From the NCBI GenBank assembly GCA_964496125.1, contig CAZBXE010000016.1:1-34226 (forward strand): a DNA stretch of 34,226 bases. Reading direction: 5' to 3'. The stretch comes from CAZBXE01 sp964496125 (GTDB taxonomy: Bacteria; Chlamydiota; Chlamydiia; Chlamydiales; CAZBXE01). The position numbers and the translations under genes are program-made. Shown here in pieces: positions 1 to 6,903 of this stretch. Positions within the stretch are counted from its first letter, which is position 1, and each line of letters starts with the position of its first letter. The notes beneath the pieces were generated by a model. That model ran no database searches. It was not told the origin of the DNA and saw only the letters and a list, made by a program, of their open reading frames with translations.

Positions 1-659
1 TTGTAACCCGCTGCCTGGGCGTTCGCCTGTCCCATGAGACTTGCCCCGCCCGCCTGGCCCATTCCTGTAATCGTGTTCGCCACGTTCGCCCCAGTCTGCC
101 CGGCCGCTTGCGCCAACGTCCCCGCCGCATTTGCCCCAAGTTGTGACGGCCCGAGCAGCATGTTATACGCTTGCTGGTTTTGCCGGAGGAAATTATCAAG
201 CTGCTGCTGATATGTCGTGGACGCGAGGCCCTCTGCGAACTGCACGCCCCCTTGCAGTGCATTGCCGCTGAAGCCAAGTCCGCGTCCTGCCGCGCTGTTC
301 TGCACCGCACGGAGCCCCTGATCCAGCGCCCACTGATACCCAGGGGTATTCCGCAGTTGCTCCATTGTCGGGGCGAACGTGCTCATGAGCGACGGCCCGC
401 CACCGCCAATCCCCTGCGCCCCACCATGCAACAGCGAGAGCAGAAAATCCATCGCTTCGCTGCCACCACGCATATACGGCGTAAGTGCGCCTTTGGCTTC
501 TCCGAACATCGCTTGCTGGGCGGCAATGGCCTGCTGCCCCAACATCATCTGCAAAAGCCCAGCCTGCCCCGCCGCTCCGCGTTGCCCCTGCGCGCCGAGA
601 AGCCCACCAAGCCCCGATGCAATGCCCCCGACGACTGACCCGATCCCCATGCTCGACAT
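1..659 (-). CDS. DNA ejection / internal virion protein, partial
   Basis: The reading frame opens with ATG at 659, one base after the stop of the upstream gene, and runs off the left edge, so about 219 residues are visible. The N-terminus is glycine- and alanine-rich (MSSMGIGSVVGGIASGLGG), followed by long Gln/Ala-rich helical sequence. Around residues 105-135 there is a segment of the type TPGYQWALDQGLRAVQNSAA followed by GRGLGFSGNAL. That segment is characteristic of podovirus DNA-transfer/ejection proteins, including P22-like injection proteins. Its place after the gp10-like and GNAT genes fits the ejection-protein position. The ribosome site GGGGGCGTGA before the ATG resembles the one before the gene starting at 8495. 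The C-terminus is outside the window. Confidence 0.7.
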   Translation of the reverse strand, partial: MSSMGIGSVVGGIASGLGGLLGAQGQRGAAGQAGLLQMMLGQQAIAAQQAMFGEAKGALTPYMRGGSEAMDFLLSLLHGGAQGIGGGGPSLMSTFAPTMEQLRNTPGYQWALDQGLRAVQNSAAGRGLGFSGNALQGGVQFAEGLASTTYQQQLDNFLRQNQQAYNMLLGPSQLGANAAGTLAQAAGQTGANVANTITGMGQAGGASLMGQANAQAAGY

Positions 660-660
660 C

Positions 661-1191
661 TCACGCCCCCATCCAGATCGAGTAGACTTCATTCACCTTT
701 GTCATGCCAAGCTTGCGGAGCAGCGCCCCGCTGTTCTGTCCAAGTTCTGCATTGCTCATGCAGATAAACTTCTTCGCCCCGCGCGCACGAGCCTCATCCA
801 TCGCCCGCTCAATAAGCCTCGTCCCGAGAAAACTCCGCCAGGAAAGTCCCTTCCCACAGCACCGCGCTTCTCTTGCCAGATAATACGCATCTTCAATCCC
901 GTAAAGAGTATGTGCAAAATGAGGATGAGCCCCCAGTGTAAACACGAAATACCCCAGCAACGACGACGAGAGGGGCGACCTGGCCTGCGCGGGCGCTCCC
1001 CGCCTTGCCGTGACAATACAGAGCATCCCAAGTTGCTCCATCGCCGCGTAATACTCCACATTCGCACACGGGCGAGCCATTTCCCTGTCACTCGCAAGCT
1101 CGTGAAAGTGTCTTCTCCAGAGTTCTTGCGCATCATGGCTAAACTCCTTCCAGGTCTCACATTGCAGCGTCACGTTCACATGCGCGCTCAT
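661..1191 (-). CDS. GNAT-fold acetyltransferase-like virion-module protein
   Basis: This is a 176-aa protein with features of the GNAT fold: YYLAREARCCGKG near residues 103-115 in the acetyl-CoA loop position, the helix GTRLIERAMDEARARGAKKF at about 123-142, and GALLRKLGM at 155-163. The pyrophosphate-binding loop is poor compared with the usual Q/RxxGxG/A, so catalysis is uncertain. It sits between tail genes and an ejection-protein gene. T7 gp13 is also a GNAT-like protein located just before internal virion protein genes, so a structural or ejection role is possible. This is an inference from fold and position only. The start follows a purine-rich site, and the stop at 661 nearly touches the next ATG. 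Confidence 0.6.
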   Translation of the reverse strand: MSAHVNVTLQCETWKEFSHDAQELWRRHFHELASDREMARPCANVEYYAAMEQLGMLCIVTARRGAPAQARSPLSSSLLGYFVFTLGAHPHFAHTLYGIEDAYYLAREARCCGKGLSWRSFLGTRLIERAMDEARARGAKKFICMSNAELGQNSGALLRKLGMTKVNEVYSIWMGA

Positions 1192-1206
1192 GTCACACCT
1201 GCCCCG

Positions 1207-1431
1207 TCACACCTGCGTCAGCAGTTTGTATGTATTCGCGCCAATGACAAGCGTGTCGACGGATTGCCAGCCACTCGGCAGCGTCGCCGCCGCTGGCCAC
1301 AACACAATCCCGCCCAACGGCACGATGTTCGCAGTCACCCCCATCATAAACATCTGCAGTGGCCTCAACGCCGTGCGATCTTCGCCCACAAGCGGCGCGA
1401 CTGGAGTTGGAACGATGACTTGCTGCGTCAT
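1207..1431 (-). CDS. Small hypothetical protein of the tail module
   Basis: This 74-aa protein starts at 1431, immediately after the stop of the gp10-like gene (1433-1435). The sequence contains a Pro-rich start (VIVPTPVAP), a hydrophobic stretch and IVLWPAAATLPSGWQ, which resembles short beta motifs of phage tail or collar proteins. I do not recognise the family. The tight spacing to both neighbours indicates that it belongs to the same late transcript. Confidence 0.6.
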   Translation of the reverse strand: MTQQVIVPTPVAPLVGEDRTALRPLQMFMMGVTANIVPLGGIVLWPAAATLPSGWQSVDTLVIGANTYKLLTQV

Positions 1432-1432
1432 A

Positions 1433-2848
1433 TCACGTCTCCTGTGGCTCCGCGTCGAGCCACGCGCCGTTCAGCGCCGTCGGCGCGCCAACACTCCACG
1501 ACAGTTCATACACGCGATCCCTGGCCATTCCCAGGCGATTCCACGAGGGAATCGTCCGATACTCCCCAGTATGCCCAAGCGACTGTGTAAGCGCGTTCCC
1601 ATATGTCCGCCCCCGATCGTCGCTCCAACGCAGCGACAAAAGCGGATCAATCGCAGGGTTCGAAAAAGTCCCAACTTCAATATCCGCGCTGAACTGCTTG
1701 TGCGACATGCGGTCTCCGCCGTTCAGCACATGCGGGAACGAACGGAGCCGCAGAATCGGCGAGCCGTCGTCATCATATGTGTTGATGTCCCAGTGGTAGA
1801 GCTTCCCATTCTGCCAATCCCCGCAGATCGTCTTCCCATATGCGTATGCAACGCAATTCGCACGATGACGGTGTTCCTGTCCGTTCCCGTCCAGCCAGAC
1901 CCGCTCATGCCAGAGCCTTGTCGAGAGATCAAACACCCACGTCCGATCTGCCGTCGGAAACGTCAGCACATAAAAGATATGCGCTCCTTGCTGGTAGCAA
2001 AATCCAATTGCATCTTCAATCTGCGCATACGACGAGAACTCATCCACAAGCGCAGGCGTCGAGATAATGCTTTCTTTGTATCCCTCAGCGGCGAACACCA
2101 GTGCCTCGCCGTTATTGTCCACGGAGAGCCAGAACAAATTCTGCCCCCAATGCGCAAGCGAGCGCAGTGCGCCAATACCGTGTTGAATAAACACCCCAGA
2201 CACTGGAGCGAGCGGGAACGGCGAGCCTCCGACATTCCCCCAGACCTCGATCGAACGCTTCCCAAACAGCCAGCAATACCGATTCACCACGTCAATGATC
2301 TGCAGCTTATCCGCGTCCCCTGTGATCGTCGCAATTGCCAGTGCGGCGTAGGTCGTCGCTCCGGAGTTACTAGATTGCAAATTCCCGCCCTGTGTGCTCG
2401 ACAGCAGAAACGTATCGAGGTAGCGAATTTGATTCCCGCCTACAAAATTCGTTGGCGCGAACGTGCCGAATGCGAGTGTCGCCAAATCCACGCTCCATCC
2501 CGACACACTCCCATCCAGCACAACAAGCGTAAATGTGTTATCGTAGAGCGAAACGTGACCTGCTGCCGACCCAATGTTCCCAAGCAACTGTGGCACATAC
2601 GAGTCGGGAATGTAATACACTCCATCCCCGATGACAGCGAAGAGCAGCCCATTCGACGCGGTGTAGAGCGCTCGGACCTCTCCGACCTGCCCCTGACACA
2701 GCGTCACAAGTCCCGGCGTGCAGTAATGTGTGAACGGAACCTCAGCATCTTTTGTGTTTTGCTCCGGATACAAATTCACGCATCGCTGGGCATTTGCAAT
2801 GACCGAGCGAGCTTCATAAGCACCCTGAACAAGTTGAAGCTGAGGCAC
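1433..2848 (-). CDS. Packaged-DNA stabilisation protein, P22 gp10-like
   Basis: This 471-aa protein matches the P22 gp10 (Phage_stabilise) type, which forms part of the tail hub that closes the portal after packaging. Seen in the sequence: an N-terminal YEARSVIANAQRCVNLYPE segment, repeated beta blades with W and G residues (residues about 60-330), and a C-terminal RDRVYELSWSVGAPTALNGA motif typical of the family. Length is close to P22 gp10 (472 aa). It follows the gp4-like gene with one small gene in between, as in P22-type tail modules. Confidence 0.85.
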   Translation of the reverse strand: MPQLQLVQGAYEARSVIANAQRCVNLYPEQNTKDAEVPFTHYCTPGLVTLCQGQVGEVRALYTASNGLLFAVIGDGVYYIPDSYVPQLLGNIGSAAGHVSLYDNTFTLVVLDGSVSGWSVDLATLAFGTFAPTNFVGGNQIRYLDTFLLSSTQGGNLQSSNSGATTYAALAIATITGDADKLQIIDVVNRYCWLFGKRSIEVWGNVGGSPFPLAPVSGVFIQHGIGALRSLAHWGQNLFWLSVDNNGEALVFAAEGYKESIISTPALVDEFSSYAQIEDAIGFCYQQGAHIFYVLTFPTADRTWVFDLSTRLWHERVWLDGNGQEHRHRANCVAYAYGKTICGDWQNGKLYHWDINTYDDDGSPILRLRSFPHVLNGGDRMSHKQFSADIEVGTFSNPAIDPLLSLRWSDDRGRTYGNALTQSLGHTGEYRTIPSWNRLGMARDRVYELSWSVGAPTALNGAWLDAEPQET

Positions 2849-2860
2849 CGTGATGCTCCA

Positions 2861-3256
2861 TCAGGCGGACAGAATGAAGTCCCAACGACCGGCAATCGCG
2901 CAGTAAAACAACCGCTTTGACGCCGCCGCCGCACTGATTCCCGTGGAGCCCGCCGTGCCTGCGATCGTGTCGTTCCCCGTCGCGAAAATCTGCATCGCAT
3001 TCGCACCGATGTTCTGCACAATCGCAATGTCGCCAGGGACGCACGCCGGAAGCAGCACACTGTCGGCGGCCGTTGCAACCGTGCCGACCTGGTTGATCCC
3101 CTTGATAAGCGCCGTCGCACCCGTGCGGCCGCCACCAGCTTTCGCTGTGAGCGCGTTCTGCCAGGCCATTGGCCCCGCCGCAATTGCAGCATTCAATTCA
3201 CTCCCATCCACGAGCCTCGCGCCGGGAAGAAACGGAGTAGGCGAACCAGAAGCCAT
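2861..3256 (-). CDS. Small beta-rich head/tail-module protein
   Basis: This 131-aa protein begins MASGSPTPFLPGARLVDG, preceded by AAAGGAG. It contains AIVQNIGANAMQIFA followed by an Ile-Gly-Thr-Ala-Gly stretch, a beta-strand pattern seen in small phage surface proteins. The same pattern appears in the 207-aa protein at 15424-16047 (PG-R-L-DG-LN at the N-terminus, then N-GAN-M--FA and GTAG-TG), so the two are probably paralogous domains. Function is unknown. Location between the gp4-like and gp10-like genes suggests a structural or decoration protein. Confidence 0.65.
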   Translation of the reverse strand: MASGSPTPFLPGARLVDGSELNAAIAAGPMAWQNALTAKAGGGRTGATALIKGINQVGTVATAADSVLLPACVPGDIAIVQNIGANAMQIFATGNDTIAGTAGSTGISAAAASKRLFYCAIAGRWDFILSA

Positions 3257-3280
3257 TCTACTCTCCTTTGCGCACTTGCG

Positions 3281-4006
3281 CTATCGCATCTGATCCGAGT
3301 AGATGTTGTAAATGCCAGGACGGATCAGGTTATCCGGCATTATCAGTTGCGCAATCTGCGCATTCGCATCGCGAATCGTCTGCAACGACTCCGTTGCGAG
3401 ATCATTCAAATCCGGGTCCACCGGCAACCGATACGCCTGCCGCAAACGCCGCGACAGATTATAATGCAGCGCTGCCTCGTATTCCGCAGGAAACGCAAAG
3501 TTACTCGTGATCTGCGAGAACGTCGAGAGCACGTCTTTCACGATCACATGGATTTCGTAAAGGCTCGCCTGCGGAATCGGCCAGGGATACAGCACCCCTA
3601 GAGTATTCCCCTTGTCATAGAAAATCGAGTTACTGAACGTGCCGAGTGTCTTGAGCGTAATCCGCGAGTAATCCTCCATGCTGAAGATCAACTTCAGCGG
3701 GAAGTCCACGGCCATACTCGCCGCCGGCCCTGCAAGCAGCCGCAAATATGCCGCTTCCAGCATCCCCGGCCGGACGGTCATATTAATGTTCCCGCCCGGC
3801 CCGATCGTGTAGCTCTGCGCCCCCGTCGAAACGACTGACTTATCAACATTATGCCAGATAAGCCATCGTTTCGTGGCCCACTGTGCAATCATCATGTTGA
3901 GTAGTCGAAAAGCGTCGTTCATGTCTTCGGAGAGCAACGTCTGCCCGACACCGAGCACGCCGGCATTTTTCATCGCGAGATTGATAATGTCGGCGGCTGT
4001 TGTCAT
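3281..4006 (-). CDS. Tail accessory factor, P22 gp4-like head-tail adaptor
   Basis: The 241-aa product has the N-terminal helix pattern of P22 tail accessory factor gp4: IINLAMKNAGVLGVGQTL, then SEDMNDAFRLLNMMIAQWATKR. In P22, gp4 binds beneath the portal ring and gives the platform for gp10 and the tail needle. C-terminal helices (ALHYNLSRRLRQAYRLP) also fit the family. Length is longer than P22 gp4 (166 aa) but usual for related phages. The gene lies four bases upstream of nothing else, its start overlapping closely with the preceding stop at 4010. Confidence 0.8.
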   Translation of the reverse strand: MTTAADIINLAMKNAGVLGVGQTLLSEDMNDAFRLLNMMIAQWATKRWLIWHNVDKSVVSTGAQSYTIGPGGNINMTVRPGMLEAAYLRLLAGPAASMAVDFPLKLIFSMEDYSRITLKTLGTFSNSIFYDKGNTLGVLYPWPIPQASLYEIHVIVKDVLSTFSQITSNFAFPAEYEAALHYNLSRRLRQAYRLPVDPDLNDLATESLQTIRDANAQIAQLIMPDNLIRPGIYNIYSDQMR

Positions 4007-4009
4007 GGC

Positions 4010-4414
4010 TTAGGCTCTCTTCGCAATAGGCGCATCAACGCTAGAAGCACTTGTGGGCTTCGCTTCGGGAGGCTTCGCTGCTGGGCTCAGTGCCTTGCGA
4101 AGCTCCTGCAACTCCGCATCCTTCGCCGCGAGTTCCTCCCGCAGCTTTCGATGCTCTTCCAGCGCCGCCTTCGCCTGCTCCAGCTCCAAATTCTTTGCGT
4201 TGAGCTGATCCGCAAGTTCGTCCTCGGCAGTCTTATGCGCGCCCGGCGCGCCTTCCGAGATAAACTTGAGTTCTTCCTTCGCATCGCCCACGATAATCGG
4301 ATGGAGCTTTCGCTCGTCTCGATACCCCACGACCTTGGGGTATTCGTGAAACACGTAGTCCGGAAACTCCATGTTCCCATAAACACCGAGATAAGGCTGA
4401 GGTTTCTTCGCCAT
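4010..4414 (-). CDS. Hypothetical coiled-coil protein after the coat gene
   Basis: This is a 134-aa protein. Residues 1-55 are mixed (MAKKPQPYLGVYGNMEFPDY); residues about 65-110 form a charged heptad-like helix rich in Leu, Glu, Lys and Ala (LEQAKAALEEHRKLREELAA); the tail is Pro/Ala-rich. A clear AGGAG site precedes the ATG. I do not recognise the family. It lies between the coat and gp4-like genes, so a head completion role is possible but unproven. Confidence 0.6.
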   Translation of the reverse strand: MAKKPQPYLGVYGNMEFPDYVFHEYPKVVGYRDERKLHPIIVGDAKEELKFISEGAPGAHKTAEDELADQLNAKNLELEQAKAALEEHRKLREELAAKDAELQELRKALSPAAKPPEAKPTSASSVDAPIAKRA

Positions 4415-4427
4415 TACTTGCTCCTGT

Positions 4428-4454
4428 TAAAGAAGGGGGTGGCGAGCCACCCCC
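4428..4454 (-). terminator. Intrinsic terminator-like hairpin after the coat gene
   Basis: Nine-base arms GGGGGTGGC and GCCACCCCC (4435-4443 and 4446-4454) form a strong hairpin. Reading on the minus strand it is followed by TTCTTTAA. It lies 8 bases after the coat stop and just ahead of the ribosome site of the next gene, so it may lower expression of the distal tail genes rather than stop transcription completely. Confidence 0.6.
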
Positions 4455-4461
4455 TCATCAC

Positions 4462-5676
4462 TCACGCAATGATGTCCGCCACCGCCACTGCCCATTCCGG
4501 CCGGACCCAGAGGTATCCATAGAGAATGTCCAGACGTGTGATGAACTGGTCAGTGCTGACGTTATACGCAGTAATCATGCGCAGCGCCACACCATCCATG
4601 CGCTCCCGCGCAGCCTCCTCGACCTTCTGCGGAAGCTCCAGGTCCGCCGTCGCCATCGTAACGGCCTCCGGCACGAACGCGATGTTCTTGCGATACACCG
4701 CACTCGCCAGCGTAACAGGTGTGATCGCCGCGCCATTCGCAGGCGAAGCGTCCACAGTCTGATACTGCACGGGATTGCCACCGGAAGGCGGGACAATCGC
4801 CGGGTAGATGCTCAACGAAGTCGCGCCAATCGCCGCGTTCGCAAGCACGACGAACTGCTGCAACTGCCCCGTCGTAACCTTCGTGATACGGTTCACCGCG
4901 TTCACGCCGGCAATCGTGATAATGTCGCCCTGCGAAAGCGGCCCCGTCAACGCCGTGACCGTCAGCGCTGTGCCCGTCTGGCCCGCACCATTGACAGTCA
5001 TCGCAGCCCACGCAGCCGTCGTGTGCTTGATAACCGTCTGATCCTCGAACCAGTCGAATCCAATGGCGTTGTAAACCTCGCCGTTCCGATACTGTTCCGA
5101 GATTTCCTGCGAGGGGTTCAACAGGCCGCTGAGCGATTGCACCGTGCGCGCCATGCTGATCGGATCAAGCACGAACTTGCGGCCATTCGTCGGGGCCGAG
5201 CGCAGTGAAAGCGTTGCCTTCGCCTGCAGCCAGGTATCGAGCGTCGGCTTCAGCACGTTCCCCGCCGCGTCGAGATTCGCAACGAAATTGCTGACGCCAC
5301 TTTCCACGCCGCTCATCACGTCCGCCGCAACCGCGCCGACGAGGTTATTCACCGCCGGAGCCAGCACACGCTTGGAGTAATCGTCGAGCGACATCGTGCG
5401 TTCGACGCTGTTGAACGACACGTCTACGCCCTTCTGCGTAGCAACCGTCAGCGTCGTGCTCGTCTCCGCCGTGTCCTGCACGCTCACCGCCGCACCCGTG
5501 CGAACAGTATAGTCATTCGGCAGCCTGATCCGCAGCGACGTGCCGATCTTCGCGCCCGTCATGGCGAACTGATCGTCATACTGCGTATCGATGTGCTTGA
5601 TGAAGCTGTTCGTGTTTATCCAGAGGCGAACAGCTTCCCTGGTAATCATGTTGATATTAAGAAGTGAATTGGCCAT
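4462..5676 (-). CDS. Major capsid (coat) protein, P22 gp5-like
   Basis: The 404-aa product fits the P22 coat family, an HK97-fold protein with an inserted I-domain. Seen: the N-terminal MANSLLNINMITREAVRLW, the segment IGTSLRIRLPNDYTVRTG, the SVERTMSLDDYSKRVLAPAV helix that matches the spine-helix region, and the C-terminal MITAYNVSTDQFITRLDILY. The Thr/Val-rich beta segment at about residues 225-330 occupies the position of the P22 I-domain. Length is close to P22 coat (430 aa). It follows the scaffold gene after a 136-base gap that can fold over its ribosome site. Confidence 0.88.
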   Translation of the reverse strand: MANSLLNINMITREAVRLWINTNSFIKHIDTQYDDQFAMTGAKIGTSLRIRLPNDYTVRTGAAVSVQDTAETSTTLTVATQKGVDVSFNSVERTMSLDDYSKRVLAPAVNNLVGAVAADVMSGVESGVSNFVANLDAAGNVLKPTLDTWLQAKATLSLRSAPTNGRKFVLDPISMARTVQSLSGLLNPSQEISEQYRNGEVYNAIGFDWFEDQTVIKHTTAAWAAMTVNGAGQTGTALTVTALTGPLSQGDIITIAGVNAVNRITKVTTGQLQQFVVLANAAIGATSLSIYPAIVPPSGGNPVQYQTVDASPANGAAITPVTLASAVYRKNIAFVPEAVTMATADLELPQKVEEAARERMDGVALRMITAYNVSTDQFITRLDILYGYLWVRPEWAVAVADIIA

Positions 5677-5683
5677 TTCCGTT

Positions 5684-5781
5684 GTCCTGGGTTTGCGGAC
5701 TTGCCGCGTTGCGTATCAGCGGGGTCAGGAGTCTGCCCCAAATGACGCTGCTCGCCGCGTCCAATACGAGCTACCCAGGAC
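5684..5781 (-). promoter_or_regulatory. Long-range inverted repeat overlapping the coat ribosome site
   Basis: The gap between scaffold and coat (5677-5812) carries perfect 9-base arms, GTCCTGGGT at 5684-5692 and ACCCAGGAC at 5773-5781. On the minus-strand transcript the arm nearest the coat ATG contains AGGA, the only Shine-Dalgarno-like sequence there. The gap also holds a small hairpin CCCCG/CGGGG (5787-5804), and GTCGC/GCGAC overlaps the scaffold stop. Pairing could hide or present the coat ribosome site. This is inference from base pairing only. Confidence 0.4.
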
Positions 5782-5812
5782 ACTTACCCCGTGCCCAGTC
5801 GGGGAACGTCGC

Positions 5813-6577
5813 TTAGCGGCGACGCACCGTCTTTACCTGCTCATTTCGCAGGCGCACCCACTCTTCCATGCTCAGCCCCGGATCGTCGAGTGACGCCGGA
5901 ACATTTCCCGCCCCCTGCACCTTCGGAGTGATCGGGGGCGGCGCATTTGAAATCGCCTTCGGTGCAGGTGGGGCACTCAGCTTCGCCCCGATCTGCGCTA
6001 CCGCAACAGCCTGTTGCACCGGCGTCAGCGATGCAATCCGCACCGCCTCATCCGGGTTCTTCGCGAGATGATAAAGCACGTCCGTCGGAGCACCGCTGGC
6101 AATCGCCGCTTCTGTAATCCCTTGCGGAACCATGCCCCCCATCATCTGCGCCATGACGTTCATCTGCGGAGCCCAATCCGCAAACTTCCCATTTCCCTCG
6201 TTCCAGATTGTCGTTGCTTTTTCGTTCCAGCTTTGCGCATGTGCAAGGCGTGACGCCTCTTCCTGCACGCGACGCTGGAACGCCTCGGGATCGAACTGGG
6301 GGGCTTCGCCCGCAGGGGCTTGAGGCTGTTGCACCTGCGACGCCCTAGCCAGTGCAAGTTGCTCCTCAAGCTCCCGTTTCTGCCGCGTAAGCTGCCCGAG
6401 CCTATCAAGCAACCCCTGCGGGACTTTCGGGGGCTCGGAAGCAGGCGCAGGCTCTGGCGAGGGCGCAGGCTCTGGCTGCCCAGCCCCTTCGACCGCGACG
6501 GGAACCGGTGGCTCGCCACCGCCTCCAGTCGCACCTTCCGCATCTGCCGCCAGCACTTGCGCATCTCGCCAATTCAT
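5813..6577 (-). CDS. Putative scaffolding protein
   Basis: The 254-aa protein is low in complexity and helical, as scaffolds are. It has an acidic Pro/Glu-rich N-terminal part (residues 15-55), a charged coiled coil (LGQLTRQKRELEEQLALARA), a Gln/Ala-rich helical middle and a basic C-terminus ending VKTVRRR. P22 scaffold binds coat through a basic C-terminal helix-turn-helix, which this end could match. The main support is position immediately upstream of the coat gene. The start at 6577 overlaps the previous stop by ATGA and follows AGGAG. Confidence 0.7.
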   Translation of the reverse strand: MNWRDAQVLAADAEGATGGGGEPPVPVAVEGAGQPEPAPSPEPAPASEPPKVPQGLLDRLGQLTRQKRELEEQLALARASQVQQPQAPAGEAPQFDPEAFQRRVQEEASRLAHAQSWNEKATTIWNEGNGKFADWAPQMNVMAQMMGGMVPQGITEAAIASGAPTDVLYHLAKNPDEAVRIASLTPVQQAVAVAQIGAKLSAPPAPKAISNAPPPITPKVQGAGNVPASLDDPGLSMEEWVRLRNEQVKTVRRR

Positions 6578-6903
6578 TTACCTGCTCCTGCTTTCATCTG
6601 AAGGACGCCCTCACGCCCACGACGTAATGTCGCATCGCGAATTAAAGCCTCATGGATTTGCTCCTTCAAGCTTTCTTCGATGTTAGTCCCCAATAACCTT
6701 GCAAGCGTGGTTCTCGCCGCATCAAGATAAAGCGGCCATGCTTGGCGCACGTATGTCTCGCGATCTCGATGCTCTTTGTAGAACTCGTCGCTTCGTGACG
6801 CCCAGGTTTCGTAGACTTCCTGGGCCATTTCCATTGCAGTCTTCGCGACGAGCTTATGTGCGTGCGCGCCCTTTCCGGGAAGTCTCACAAGCGGCTCTCT
6901 CAT
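6574..6903 (-). CDS. Hypothetical small helical protein
   Basis: This 109-aa protein is predicted helical, with alternating charged and aliphatic residues (MEMAQEVYETWASRSDEFY; EESLKEQIHEALIRDATLR). The ribosome site AGAGGAG precedes its ATG. It overlaps both neighbours by 4 bases, indicating translational coupling with the ART-like protein upstream and the scaffold downstream. No family is recognised. Confidence 0.6.
   Translation of the reverse strand: MREPLVRLPGKGAHAHKLVAKTAMEMAQEVYETWASRSDEFYKEHRDRETYVRQAWPLYLDAARTTLARLLGTNIEESLKEQIHEALIRDATLRRGREGVLQMKAGAGK

Noticed and set aside
1190..2920. Long plus-strand open frame (576 codons) opposite the gp10-like gene
   Set aside because: Its sequence is Arg/Pro/Cys-rich and has no domain pattern, while the minus strand encodes recognisable gp10-like protein. 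It is an antisense shadow of GC-rich coding DNA.
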